Positions 53,933-63,219 of a stretch of 64,000 nt of DNA are shown here, piece after piece. Below the pieces are notes generated by a model. The model saw only the letters and a program-made list of their open reading frames with translations, did no database searches and was not told the origin of the DNA. The position numbers and the translations under genes are program-made. Origin of the DNA: Sulfurisoma sp963709555 (GTDB lineage Bacteria > Pseudomonadota > Gammaproteobacteria > Burkholderiales > Rhodocyclaceae); assembly GCA_963709555.1 (NCBI GenBank), contig CAVPWR010000005.1:1-64000 (forward strand), given 5' to 3'. How positions within the stretch are numbered: position 1 is the first letter of the stretch; the number at the start of each line of letters is the position of its first letter.

Positions 53933-53951
53933 TTCGCTAACGGGCCGCACC

Positions 53952-54067
53952 GGGGCCCTCTCCGAGTTGGAGGGCAAGGCGAAATGCGCCCCCCCGTGGG
54001 GGGCAGCGTCCGCAAGGGATACCGTCCCCGGCAACGCCGGGGACATAAACGAAGTGAGCGTGGGGGC
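53952..54067. repeat. Mosaic palindromic repeat, copy B (between rlmH and maf)
   Basis: The most complete copy. On the plus strand: GGGGCCCTCTCCGAGTTGG, then GCGCCCCCCCGTGGGGGGC, then GTCCGCAAGGGATACC, a CCCCGGC..GCCGGGG hairpin, ACATAAAC and GAAGTGAGCGTGGGGGC. It fills nearly the whole gap between rlmH and maf. Confidence 0.85.
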
Positions 54068-54073
54068 TAATAG

Positions 54074-54544
54074 TCATTCGCGGTGGTAGGGGTGGCCTTT
54101 GAGCACGCTCGCCGCGCGATAGAGCGCCTCGGCGAGGATCACGCGCACCAGCGCGTGCGGCAGCGTCAGGCTGGAAAGTCGCATCATAGCGCGTGCGTCG
54201 GCTTTCAGGCCGGGGTCGAGTCCGTCGGGGCCGCCGATGAGGAAGGCAACATCGCTCGCCTGCCCTCGACCATGGGCGAGGCTGTCGGCCAGTTCCCGGG
54301 AGGTCGGGTCGTGGCCGTGTTCGTCGAGAGCGATGAGGTGGCAGCGTTCGGGCAGGGCCGCGCGCAGGCGCACCGCCTCGGCGGCCATCATCGCCGCCGC
54401 CGTCTTGCCCGTGGTGCGCGGTTCGGCCTTGACCTCGCGCAGTTCGATCGGCCATTCGCGCGGCATGCGCCGGGCGAAGTCGTCGAAGCCGGCATCCACC
54501 CAGTCCGGCATGCGGGTGCCGACGGCGGCGACGATGAGTTTCAG
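54074..54544 (-). CDS. rlmH: 23S rRNA pseudouridine-1915 N3-methyltransferase
   Basis: A 156-residue SPOUT methyltransferase. Motifs: LKLIVAAVGTRMPDWVDAGF, HLIALDEHGHDPTSRELAD, FLIGGPDGLDPGLKADA and LTLPHALVRVILAEALYRA. The expected start overlaps the rsfS stop, but the codon there is CTG instead of ATG (CTGA where ATGA is usual). AAGGA lies nine bases upstream, so CTG may be used, or the base is a sequence error. Length equals the family norm. Confidence 0.9.
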   Translation of the reverse strand: MKLIVAAVGTRMPDWVDAGFDDFARRMPREWPIELREVKAEPRTTGKTAAAMMAAEAVRLRAALPERCHLIALDEHGHDPTSRELADSLAHGRGQASDVAFLIGGPDGLDPGLKADARAMMRLSSLTLPHALVRVILAEALYRAASVLKGHPYHRE

Positions 54545-54993
54545 GAGGCTTTTTCCTTGCTCGTCGTGCTGCGCCGGCGCGGGGTGGTCGGCGTGGCCGC
54601 GGCGGAAGCCTTGGCGGCGCGGGCAACGGCGGCCTTGCCGGCCGTGGCCTCTTCGCCTGCCGCGCGTTTCGGGGTCGTCTGCCACAATTCTTCGAGGTTG
54701 TAGTAGTTGCGCATCGCCGGCAGCATTACGTGGACGACGATGTCGCCGAGATCGACCAGCACCCATTCGCCGCTGTCCTGGCCTTCGACGCCGAAGACCT
54801 CGCCGCCGGCCTCCTTGACCTTGTCCTGGACGTTGCGCGCGAGTGAGCGCGTTTGGCGGTTGGAGTTGCCGGTGACGACGACGATGCGGTCAAACAGCGC
54901 AGTGAGCTTCTTGGTGTTGATGACCGCGATGTCCTCGCCCTTGATGTCCTCGAGGGCGGATACGGTGATTTTCTGCAGCTTGCGGATGTCCAT
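54541..54993 (-). CDS. rsfS: Ribosomal silencing factor RsfS
   Basis: A 150-residue protein that blocks subunit joining on starvation. Family blocks: LEDIKGEDIAVINTKKL, FDRIVVVTGNSNRQTRSLA, and GEWVLVDLGDIVVHVMLPAM then YYNLEELW. An unusual Ala/Thr/Lys-rich tail of about 35 residues follows. The ATG at 54993 lies one base after the nadD stop. Confidence 0.93.
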   Translation of the reverse strand: MDIRKLQKITVSALEDIKGEDIAVINTKKLTALFDRIVVVTGNSNRQTRSLARNVQDKVKEAGGEVFGVEGQDSGEWVLVDLGDIVVHVMLPAMRNYYNLEELWQTTPKRAAGEEATAGKAAVARAAKASAAATPTTPRRRSTTSKEKAS

Positions 54994-54994
54994 T

Positions 54995-55637
54995 TCAGGT
55001 GCCGTAAAGGTGGTGGGTGCGAATGTAATCGAGAATGCCCGGCGGCAGCCAGTCGCCGGGGTCCTGTCCGGCGGCAAGCATGGCGCGGGTCACGGTGGCG
55101 GAGACGGTGCCGGCGACGAGGGTGAAAGGGAAAATGCCACCGGCGGGGGCGGTGGGGTCGCCGTGCTGGCGCCGCTGGAACTCGTCCGCCAGTTCCGGCG
55201 TCATCGCGGCCGGGTCGAGTCGCGAAACCGGGTCGCGTGGCGACGGCGAGGTGGGCAAGGCCGAATAGTTCGTGCCAGCGGTGCCACGACGGCAGGCCGA
55301 GGAAGGCATCGGCGCCGACCAGCAATACCAGCGGCCTGGCCGCGCCGAGATGCTCGCGCAGGCGCGCGAGCGTGGGTACGGTATAGCTCGGTGCGACGCT
55401 GAGCACTTCGCTGGCGTCAACTTCGAAGCCGGGATGGCCGGCGAGGGCGAGCCGCACCATGGCGAGGCGGTCGGCTCCGGGCGCCATCGGCGCGTCGCGG
55501 TGGCGTGGCTGGCCGGCAGGAATCCACAGGACTTTCTCGAGGGCCAGCTGCCGGCGAGCCGTCTCGGCCAGCGCCAGGTGGGCGCTGTGCACCGGGTCGA
55601 AGGTGCCGCCGAGTATGCCGATGGCCGCGTCAGGCAT
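54995..55637 (-). CDS. nadD: Nicotinate-mononucleotide adenylyltransferase (one frameshift)
   Basis: About 213 residues. The nucleotidyl-transferase motif GILGGTFDPVHSAHLALAE is intact, with VLWIPAGQPRHRD and VLLVGADAFLGLPSWHRW. An extra base near 55230 shifts the frame; it resumes LDPAAMTPELADEF and ends PPGILDYIRTHHLYG, in which the ISXTXXR-equivalent is replaced around the break. Length is 3n+1. It makes deamido-NAD for NAD synthesis and is normally essential, so an assembly error is likely. Confidence 0.9.
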
Positions 55638-56463
55638 CGGTGGATGGCGGCGTATCTTCCGACGACCGTTCCGACGGCCGAGTCTCAGGTGATTCCTCGC
55701 GGGCTGGCTGGGCGCTTTCCGTGGCGCCATGGAAGATGTCGCGGTAGGACAGGTAAACGCTGGCCATCAGCACCGGCGCCAGGACGAAAACCAGCAGCAT
55801 GCGCAGCGCCACGGAGAAGATGTTGAGCAGGATCGGAGAGAGGGTGCCGGCGACGAGCAGGATCAGGCCGGGAATCACGATGCCGACCATGGCGATGGCG
55901 AAGCGGTAGACGGTGAAGGCGCGCCAGTTGCGCAGGCTGGCGACGAAGCTGAAGAACACCGACTTCAGCGCCGGCACGCCGTCCCAGGCGGCGAGCAGCG
56001 GCGCGAACCAGAAGGCCATCAGCACCGGCGCGGCGACGACCAGCAGCCGCGACAGCATGGCCAGCATCTCCGCCGGGTCGGCATCCTCCAGGCTCTTGAG
56101 ACTCTGCGGTTCGCCCTCGATCAGGACGCTGACGGCGAGGATGGCGACCGAGCCGGCGAGGTGCAGGCCGCCGAGGCGCAGCAGGCCGATGCGGTTCGCC
56201 ACCAGGCCTTGCAGCAGCGCGTCCTTGGTGGCCGGCCGTCCCTGCTCCAGCGCGCGGACGCCGTTGGCGACGATGGCGGTGATCGCCGGCAGAACCAGTG
56301 GCAGCAGGAAGGGGCCGATCAACGGCAGCAGGTTGAGGAAGAGTACGACGAAGAGGTAGGCGAAGGTCAGCGCCGTCAGCTGCGGCGGGCTGCGGCGGAA
56401 CAGCTGGAGGCCGGCGATCAGCCAGAGGATGCCGTGGCGGGCGGGGAGCTGCCGGGCCTGCAT
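55630..56463 (-). CDS. BPSS1780-like membrane protein
   Basis: A 277-residue inner-membrane protein with six or more helices (FAYLFVVLFLNLLPLIGPFL, LLVVAAPVLMAFWFAPLLAA, ALRMLLVFVLAPVLMASVYL). The N-terminus ARQLPARHGILWLIAGLQLF is typical of the BPSS1780 family found in betaproteobacteria. The C-terminal 30 residues are acidic and Ser/Pro-rich. The 3' end overlaps nadD by eight bases. Function unknown. Confidence 0.82.
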   Translation of the reverse strand: MQARQLPARHGILWLIAGLQLFRRSPPQLTALTFAYLFVVLFLNLLPLIGPFLLPLVLPAITAIVANGVRALEQGRPATKDALLQGLVANRIGLLRLGGLHLAGSVAILAVSVLIEGEPQSLKSLEDADPAEMLAMLSRLLVVAAPVLMAFWFAPLLAAWDGVPALKSVFFSFVASLRNWRAFTVYRFAIAMVGIVIPGLILLVAGTLSPILLNIFSVALRMLLVFVLAPVLMASVYLSYRDIFHGATESAQPAREESPETRPSERSSEDTPPSTDA

Positions 56464-56485
56464 GTTTCAGGAATCAAGTCGAAGA

Positions 56486-56905
56486 TTATTGCGGCAGGGG
56501 CTTGCCATCGTTGAGCGTGAGCCAGCCCTTGACGATGCGGTAGATGACCCATACCGCCGTGGCGCAGAGAATTACCCAGCCGATCAGGATGATGAAGGTC
56601 ACGGCGCCGACGATGCCGCCGAGCAACGCGAACCAGAAGGTGCGGATCTGCCAGCGGAGATGCGATTCGAGCCAGGTGCCGCGTGCGTCGTCGCGCTTGA
56701 CGTAGGCGAGTACGACGGCGATAACGGCCGGGATGCCGCCGAGGAAAAAGGCCAGCGCCTGCAGCGCATAGCCGGCGAGGACGACGTTCTTCAGCTTGCG
56801 CAGGGGTTCGTCCCCCAAGGGGACTTCCTTTATGTCCACGGCAGCGCCGGGGGCGGTATCCCTTGCGGACGGGGCGTCGTCGGGCGGCAGGACTTCGCTG
56901 TTCAA
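56486..56905 (-). CDS. DUF4870/Tic20-like membrane protein carrying an in-frame repeat
   Basis: A 139-residue protein. Residues about 36-139 are the membrane domain (VVLAGYALQALAFFLGGIPA, TFWFALLGGIVGAVTFIILI, LCATAVWVIYRIVKGWL) with SHLRWQIRTFW in the loop, as in DUF4870. Residues about 13-32 (SARDTAPGAAVDIKEVPLGD) are encoded by mosaic repeat copy C and lie in the cytoplasmic N-terminal tail. The gene is otherwise unbroken, so the repeat is probably translated. Confidence 0.82.
   Translation of the reverse strand: MNSEVLPPDDAPSARDTAPGAAVDIKEVPLGDEPLRKLKNVVLAGYALQALAFFLGGIPAVIAVVLAYVKRDDARGTWLESHLRWQIRTFWFALLGGIVGAVTFIILIGWVILCATAVWVIYRIVKGWLTLNDGKPLPQ
56810..56870 (-). repeat. Mosaic palindromic repeat, copy C (inside a coding region)
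   Basis: Read on the minus strand: GTCCGCAAGGGATACC, a partly degraded CCCCGGC hairpin, GGACATAAA, then GAAGTCCCCTTGGGGG. It matches copies A and B over about 50 bases but with more changes. The reading frame of the host gene passes through it without a stop. Confidence 0.75.
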
Positions 56906-56918
56906 GATCTCGCGACCG

Positions 56919-57263
56919 TCAGAAGGTGCCGATGACCCACATCGGCACGCGGGTGCCGGACTCGAAGGAATCGCGACGCGACATCACGCCGTCACCCTGT
57001 TCGTCGATGAGGTAATAGGGGACGCCGTGCGAAGGTGTCACCTTGAGCATGTAGAGCTTGCCGTTCATGCGGAACTCCTCGACCTTGTCCTGGCCGCGCT
57101 TGGTGATGGTGACCTGCGGTTCCAGAGCCGGATCGAGCAGTCCCGGTGGCGGGGGCGGCGCCTCCGGCAGCGGCTGCAGGTCGGCGGGGCGGGTTTGCGC
57201 CAGCGCCGCGAAGGCAAAAGGCAGCAGCAGGGCGGGGAGCAGGGCGGTGAATGGGCGGCGCAT
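56919..57263 (-). CDS. DUF2782 exported protein
   Basis: A 114-residue periplasmic protein: signal peptide LLPALLLPFAFAALA, a Pro-rich linker (PEAPPPPPGLLDP), then EPQVTITKRGQDKVEEFRMN and VTPSHGVPYYLIDEQGDG, the DUF2782 pattern often encoded next to polA in betaproteobacteria. Function unknown. Confidence 0.85.
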   Translation of the reverse strand: MRRPFTALLPALLLPFAFAALAQTRPADLQPLPEAPPPPPGLLDPALEPQVTITKRGQDKVEEFRMNGKLYMLKVTPSHGVPYYLIDEQGDGVMSRRDSFESGTRVPMWVIGTF

Positions 57264-57295
57264 GGCGGGATTCCTTGGAGGACGCTTTGATTCTA

Positions 57296-58024
57296 TCAAA
57301 GGTTCAGCAGCAGTTCGTGTTCCACCGGCAGGCGGTCGAAGCCACGCGTCTGGTAGTGCTTGAAGATCGCCACGACCACGTCCTCGGGTTTGTCGATGAC
57401 CTGCAGCAGGTCCATGTCCTCGGGATTGATCATGCCTTCGCTGACCAGGCGGTCGCGGAACCAGTCGAGCAGCCCGCCCCAGAAGGCACTGCCGACCAGG
57501 ATCAGCGGGATGCGCGGCGTCTTGTTGGTCTGGATCAGCGTCAGCGCCTCGAGCAGCTCGTCCACCGTGCCGAAGCCGCCCGGCATCACCACGTAGGCCG
57601 AGGCGACCTTGACGAACATGTACTTGCGGGCGAAGAAATGGCGGAAGGACTGCGAGATGTCCTGGTAGGGGTTGGCCTGCTGTTCGTGCGGCAGCTGGAT
57701 GTTGAGGCCGATGGAAACGCTCTTGCCGTGATAGGCACCCTTGTTGGCTGCTTCCATCACGCCCGGGCCGCCGCCGGAAACCACCGAGAAGCCGGCGTCC
57801 GAAAGCAGCCGAGCGATCGTCTCGGTGAGGCGGTAATACCCGGATTCGGGCGTGATCCGCGCGCTGCCGAAGATGGACACCGCCGGCCGCACCGAGGACA
57901 GGCGCTCGGTCGCCTCGACGAACTCTGACATAATGCCGAAGATGCGCCACGCCTCGCGGGCCGTGGTCGAAGGCTGCGCCAGCCAGGGGTCGGCGACATC
58001 CGGCAGCTTGGTCTTAGCGCTCAT
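57296..58024 (-). CDS. LOG-family protein (TIGR00730 type)
   Basis: A 242-residue nucleotide-monophosphate phosphoribohydrolase-like protein. The paired motifs GGGPGVMEAANKGAY and VVMPGGFGTVDELLEALT are those of LOG/lysine-decarboxylase-like enzymes, which release cytokinin-type bases or act on AMP. Start at 58024 (MSAKTKLPDV) follows GAGGAAAG. It is divergent from polA across 17 bases. Confidence 0.9.
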   Translation of the reverse strand: MSAKTKLPDVADPWLAQPSTTAREAWRIFGIMSEFVEATERLSSVRPAVSIFGSARITPESGYYRLTETIARLLSDAGFSVVSGGGPGVMEAANKGAYHGKSVSIGLNIQLPHEQQANPYQDISQSFRHFFARKYMFVKVASAYVVMPGGFGTVDELLEALTLIQTNKTPRIPLILVGSAFWGGLLDWFRDRLVSEGMINPEDMDLLQVIDKPEDVVVAIFKHYQTRGFDRLPVEHELLLNL

Positions 58025-58041
58025 TTCTTTCCTCGGTTCCG

Positions 58042-60801
58042 ATGGCCACACTTCTACTGGTAGACGGCTCCAGCTATCTCTACCGCGCCTTCCACGCCCT
58101 GCCCGACCTGCGCAGCCCGGGCAACGACCCGACCGGCGCGGTCTATGGCGTGATCGCATGCTGCGGCGTCTCGAAGCCGACTATAAATCAGATTTCCGCG
58201 CGGTGGTGTTCGACGCCAAGGGCAAGACCTTCCGCGACGACTGGTACCCCGAGTACAAGGCCCACCGGCCGCCGATGCCGGAGGAACTGGCAGTCCAGAT
58301 CGCGCCGCTGCACGAGTGCGTGACAGCCCTGGGCTGGCCGCTGCTGATGATAGACGGCGTCGAGGCCGACGACGTCATCGGCACCCTGGCGCGCGCCGCC
58401 GCCGCGCAGGGAGTCGAGACCGTGATCTCGACCGGCGACAAGGATCTCGCCCAGCTGGTCGATCCACATGTGCGCCTGGTGAACACCATGACCAACGAGA
58501 CGCTGGACGAAGCCGGCGTGCTGGCCAAGTTCGGCGTGGCGCCGGACCGCATCGTCGATTACCTGGCGCTGGTCGGTGACTCGGTGGATGGCGTGCCGGG
58601 CGTGGCCAAGGTCGGCCCGAAGACGGCCGTGAAGTGGCTGGAAGAATACGGCTCGCTCGACGGCGTCGTCGCCAGCGCGGACAAGATCGGCGGCAAGGTC
58701 GGCGAGAACCTGCGCGCCCATCTCGATTTCCTGCCGCTGGGCCGGAAGCTCGTCACCGTCGCTTGCGACGTTGCGCTGCCTCAGGGTGTGACCGACCTCG
58801 CGCCGCGAGCACCCGACCGCGCCCGATTGGTCGAACTGTTCTCGCGGCTGGGCTTCCGCACCTGGCTGCGCGAAGTGGAGAACGGTGCAGCGCCCGCTGC
58901 CTCCACTGATATGGGAAAACGCGGTCTGTCCCCTGCTTTCGAAAAACTCGGTGCTGGCGATACGGTAGCCGCACCCGCGTCTGCGCCCGATCGCAGTGGC
59001 TACGCGACGATCCTCACGACTGCGCAGCTCGATGCCTGGCTGCGGAAGATCGAGGCCACGCAGTTGACCGCGCTCGACACCGAGACCACCGCCCTCGATC
59101 CCATGCAGGCCAGGCTGGTCGGTATCTCCTTCTGCGTCGCGCCGGGAGAGGCGGCTTACCTGCCGCTGGGGCACTGGTTACGCCGGCGCGCCGGAGCAAC
59201 TCGCACTTGCCGATGCACTGGCGAAGCTCAGGCCCTGGCTTGAATCGGCCGCGCACGCCAAGGTCGGCCAGCACCTCAAGTACGACCGCCACGTCTTCGC
59301 CAACCACGGCATCGAGTTGCGCGGCGTCAGGTCGACGACACCCTGCTCGAGTCCTACGTGCTGGAGTCCGACAAGCCGCACGACCTCGGCTCGCTGGCCT
59401 CGCGCCACTGCCGGACTCGCCACCATCAGCTACGACGACGTCACCGGCAAGGGTGCCTCGCGCATCTGCTTCTCGCAGGTCGGTGTGGAGCGCGCCGCCG
59501 AGTACGCGGCAGAGGATGCCGACGTCACGCTGCGCGTGCATCAGGCGCTGGCACCGCAGCTCGCCGCGGAGGAAAAGCTCGAACGCCTCTACCGCGACAT
59601 CGAGCTGCCTGTGGCTGAGGTGCTCTATCGCATGGAGCGCCACGGCATGCTGATCGACGGCGCCTCGCTGTCGCGGCAGAGCGACGAGCTAGGCCGCCGC
59701 ATGCTCGAACTCGAGGCGCGGGCGCACGAGGCGGCCGGCCAGCCCTTCAACCTCAACTCGCCCAAGCAGCTCGGCGAGATCCTGTTCGAGCGCCAGGGCC
59801 TGCCGGTGATCAAGCGCACCCCGACGAAGGCGCCGTCGACCGACGAAGAAGTGCTCGAGCAACTCGCCCTCGACTACCCGCTGCCGCGGCTGATCCTCGA
59901 CTACCGCAGCGTCGCCAAGCTCAAGAACACCTACACCGACAAGCTGCCGAAGATGGTCAATGCCGCGACCGGCCGTGTCCATACCAGCTTCTCTCAGGCC
60001 GTCGCCGTCACCGGCCGGCTCGCATCGTCCGAGCCCAACCTGCAGAACATCCCTGTGCGCACTGCCGAGGGGCGGCGCATCCGCTCGGCCTTCATCGCGC
60101 CGCCCGGGCACCGTATCGCCAGCGCCGACTATTCGCAGATCGAGCTGCGCATCATGGCGCACCTGTCCAACGATGAGCGCCTGCTCGAAGCCTTCGCCCG
60201 CGGCGAGGACGTGCATCGCGCCACCGCCGCCGAGATCTTCGGCGTGACGCCGCTCGAGGTCGGCCCCGACCAGCGCCGCGCCGCCAAGGTCATCAACTTC
60301 GGCCTGATCTACGGCATGAGCGCCTTCGGCCTCGCCCGCGAGCTGGGCCTCGAACGCGCGGCCGCCGCGTCCTACATGGAGCGCTACTTCGCGCGCTATC
60401 CCGGCGTGGCGAAGTACATGGAAGAGACGCGCCAGCTGGCCAAGGAAAAGGGCTACGTCGAGACCGTGTTCGGCCGCCGCCTGTGGCTGCCGGAGATCAG
60501 CTCGAGCAACGTCGGCCGCCGCCAGGGCGCCGAGCGTGCCGCCATCAACGCGCCGATGCAGGGCACCGCCGCCGACCTCATCAAGCTGGCGATGATCGCG
60601 GTGCAAGGCTGGCTCGACGCCGCGCGCATGGAGTCGAAGCTGATCCTGCAGGTGCACGACGAACTGGTGCTCGAAGTGCCCGACGCCGAGATCGCCGCCG
60701 TGCGCCACGAACTGCCGAAGCTGATGGGCGGCGTGGCGAAGCTGGCGGTGCCGCTGCTGGTGGAAATCGGGATCGGTGCTAACTGGGACGAGGCCCATTA
60801 A
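58042..60801 (+). CDS. polA: DNA polymerase I (about four frameshifts)
   Basis: About 919 residues in total. 5'-3' exonuclease: LLLVDGSSYLYRAFHALPDL, VVFDAKGKTFRDDWYPEYK, STGDKDLAQLV, PGVAKVGPKTA. The 3'-5' exonuclease domain keeps LDTETTALDPMQARLVGISF. Polymerase: motif A ASADYSQIELRIMAHLS, motif B RRAAKVINFGLIYGMS, motif C LQVHDELVLEVP. The frame changes near 58157, 59178, 59333 and 59410, but net length is divisible by three and every motif is kept. Convergent overlap with the glycosyltransferase gene is 23 bases. Confidence 0.95.
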
Positions 60802-61854
60802 GTAGCCGTACCGTTGCTGCAACCATCACCTGAGGCTCGAGGTCGCCGATGGCGAACGTCGGCGAGGCGACGAGTTCGTGCCTCACCTGCCACGGGTACC
60901 AGTGGGCGAGCTTGAACGGCGAGTTCTCGAACAGGCCCACCGTCGGCAGGCCGCAGGCGACGGCGACGTGCATGGCACCGCCGTCGGCGCCGACGAAGGC
61001 GGAGCAGGAGGCCAGCCCCGCCATCAGGTCGTCGAGGGTCGCGGTCGGGCAGGGGATCACGCCCAGACTCGCGCAGGCATCGAGTATGCGCCGCGCCTTG
61101 GCGTCGTCGCCGGGATGGCGCGGATCGTCCTCGGCGCCCGGGGACCAGAACAGGGCCAACCCGAGCCCGGGGAGTGCGGCGCGCAGCCCGTGCAGATAGG
61201 CGATCCACTTCTCGACGGGAAGCTGCCGAGTAGCCTCGCGTGCGCTGACGTGAACCGCAACCATCGCCGTCCCGCCGGTGCCGTCCTGGTGGATATCGCT
61301 GCGCATAACTTTTTCCTGCCACGCGGCGATCCGCGCGGGATCGGGAAAAACCTTCAAGGGCCCGGGCATCGCGTCGATGCCCAGCGGACCGAGCAGCTTC
61401 CACACCGCCTCGACTTCATGCAGGCGGGCGTTGTTCGGCACCGGCAACGGATCGGTGATGCCGCGCGGGTCGTTCCATCCGCGGGCGCGAAGCCGATTAC
61501 CCGCGGAATGCCGAGCAGACGCACGAAGTTGAGGCCGTGGCGGTCGAAGCCCGAGCGCGCGAGGATGGCCAGGTCGAAGCGCTCGCGCCGCAGCCGGCGG
61601 ATCAGGCTGACGCGCGCCAGCAGCGGCGCCAGCGCCGAGCTTCCCGGCGTGCGGTGCTTGAGCTTGGTGTAGACGTGCACGGCATCGAGCGCCGGGTTGC
61701 GCGCGAGCACTTCCCCGTTGTAGGAATTGACCAGCGCGGCGATGTGCGCAGCGGGCAGCGCGGCGCGCAGGGCGTCGATCAGCGGCGTGGTGCACACGAG
61801 GTCGCCGATGTTGTCGCGGCGCACGACGAGGATGCGCCGCAGCGGGGGACTCAT
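60779..61854 (-). CDS. Glycosyltransferase family 9 (heptosyltransferase-like), one frameshift
   Basis: About 358 residues of the LPS heptosyltransferase type. The N-domain starts MSPPLRRILVVRRDNIGDLV and has IAALVNSYNGEVL and GLNFVRLLGIPRVIGF. Near 61480 the frame shifts; it resumes ITDPLPVPNNARLHEVEAVW, with MVAVHVSAREATRQLPVEKW and FVGADGGAMHVAVACGLPTV then GLFENSP, the nucleotide-sugar site. The ATG overlaps the upstream ligase stop (ATGA). It adds a sugar to lipid A-core; which one is unknown. Confidence 0.85.
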
Positions 61855-63219
61855 GGCCCGCCCTCCGTCCGCCGCGGCGTCGTCAGGACCAGCAGCAGCC
61901 CGGCGAGGAACATGAACATCTGCAGCATGTGATCCTTGTTCACGCTGTCGAGCGCCATGCGCCCGGCATAGCCGGTGGCGAGGAAGAACAACAGCAGGCC
62001 GCCGGGATTGGCGGTATCGAAGAAGCTGCGCCAGCCGCGCCACATCAGGCTGCCGATCAGTGCCGCCCACAGCGCGAGTGCCGGAATGCCGCCGCCGATG
62101 CCGAGGTCGATCCAGCCGCTGTGGGCATGGCCGAGTTGCGCTTTGGGGTAGTGCAAACGCAATGCATGGGCGAACGCGTTGCGGCCGTAGCCGTAGCCGA
62201 GGGGATGCTCGCCGATGAGCCTGAGGCCGGCGCGAATAAAGGCAATGCGCAGATAGGCGGACACCTCGACATAGCGGCAATCGGGCAGTATCCGACGGCA
62301 TCCTGCTGGATGACAGCGCCAGTCGCCATGATCGAGATGTTGGCATGGGGGCAATAGCGGACGGCCCCACAGGTCGCCGTCGTACCAGGTATCGCTTTGG
62401 TCGATATCCCAGGCAATCGTGCACTGTTTCAACGAAGCTCTGCCAGCGTGGGTCGGTGCGGTAACTCGCTGCGCCTAGCGTGGCCATCGCCACGATGATG
62501 GCCGAAGCGGCAGCAAGCGTACGCAATGGGCCCAGGCGGCGACGCTGGTCGAAGATGAGCAGCGAGAGCGCCGAGAGGGACAGGAAAATGATCCCGATGA
62601 TGCCGTTGCGGGCCCCCGCGAGCAGGCTGCTTGCCAGTGCGAGGAACAGCAGCGCGACGACTGCCGCGAGCCGCAGCCGCAGCAGGGCGGCCCGCCCTGT
62701 CGCGCGGCAGAAGAGGTCGACCGTCAGGATGGCGAGCAGGATGTTGAGCACGAAGCTCATTTCGAGCTTGCCGCCGGTCAGTGGAACGAGCCCCGTGAAT
62801 ATCTCGCGGTGCAAGTACCAATGCAGGAGCGACTGGCCGACGGCGATTGCCGCCTGCGCCGCGAACACCAGGGTGATCGCGGTGACGAGGCGTGTCGCAT
62901 CGGCGCGGGTGGCCAGCAGCAGGCCCAGCACCAGGGACAGCAGGGCGGGCAGCCACTGGCCGCGCAGTTCGCCGAGCGTCCAGTGCGTTTCATTCGAAAT
63001 GAACGCGGCTTGCAGCAGCAGCCAGAGCGTGAGGGCGGCGAGCAGCCCCAGTGGCAGCGCGGCGGAGCGGATGTTCGCACGAAAATCCGCGTCGGCGAGG
63101 CGGCGCGCAAGCAGTCCCAGTGCGCCGGCCAACAGCACCAGACGCAGGGCGATCGTGCCAGGCAGCGACCAGACGAAGAGCAGCGCGAGGCAGAGGCCGA
63201 AGGCGATGCGGTCGATCAC
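61851..63219 (-). CDS. O-antigen ligase family protein (one frameshift)
   Basis: About 455 residues and 10-12 membrane helices (LALLFVWSLPGTIALRLVLL, LPLGLLAALTLWLLLQAAF, VVALLFLALASSLLAGARNG). The periplasmic loop is followed by the signature LIGEHPLGYGYGRNAFAHAL and GHAHSGWIDLGIGGGIPALA of WaaL/Wzy_C proteins. The GTG at 63219 overlaps the upstream gene stop (GTGA). An extra base near 62425 breaks the frame. It probably attaches O-antigen to the lipid A-core. Confidence 0.83.

Noticed and set aside
58157..59410. polA as a true pseudogene
   Set aside because: All polymerase and nuclease motifs are conserved and total length is divisible by three; sequence errors explain the breaks better.
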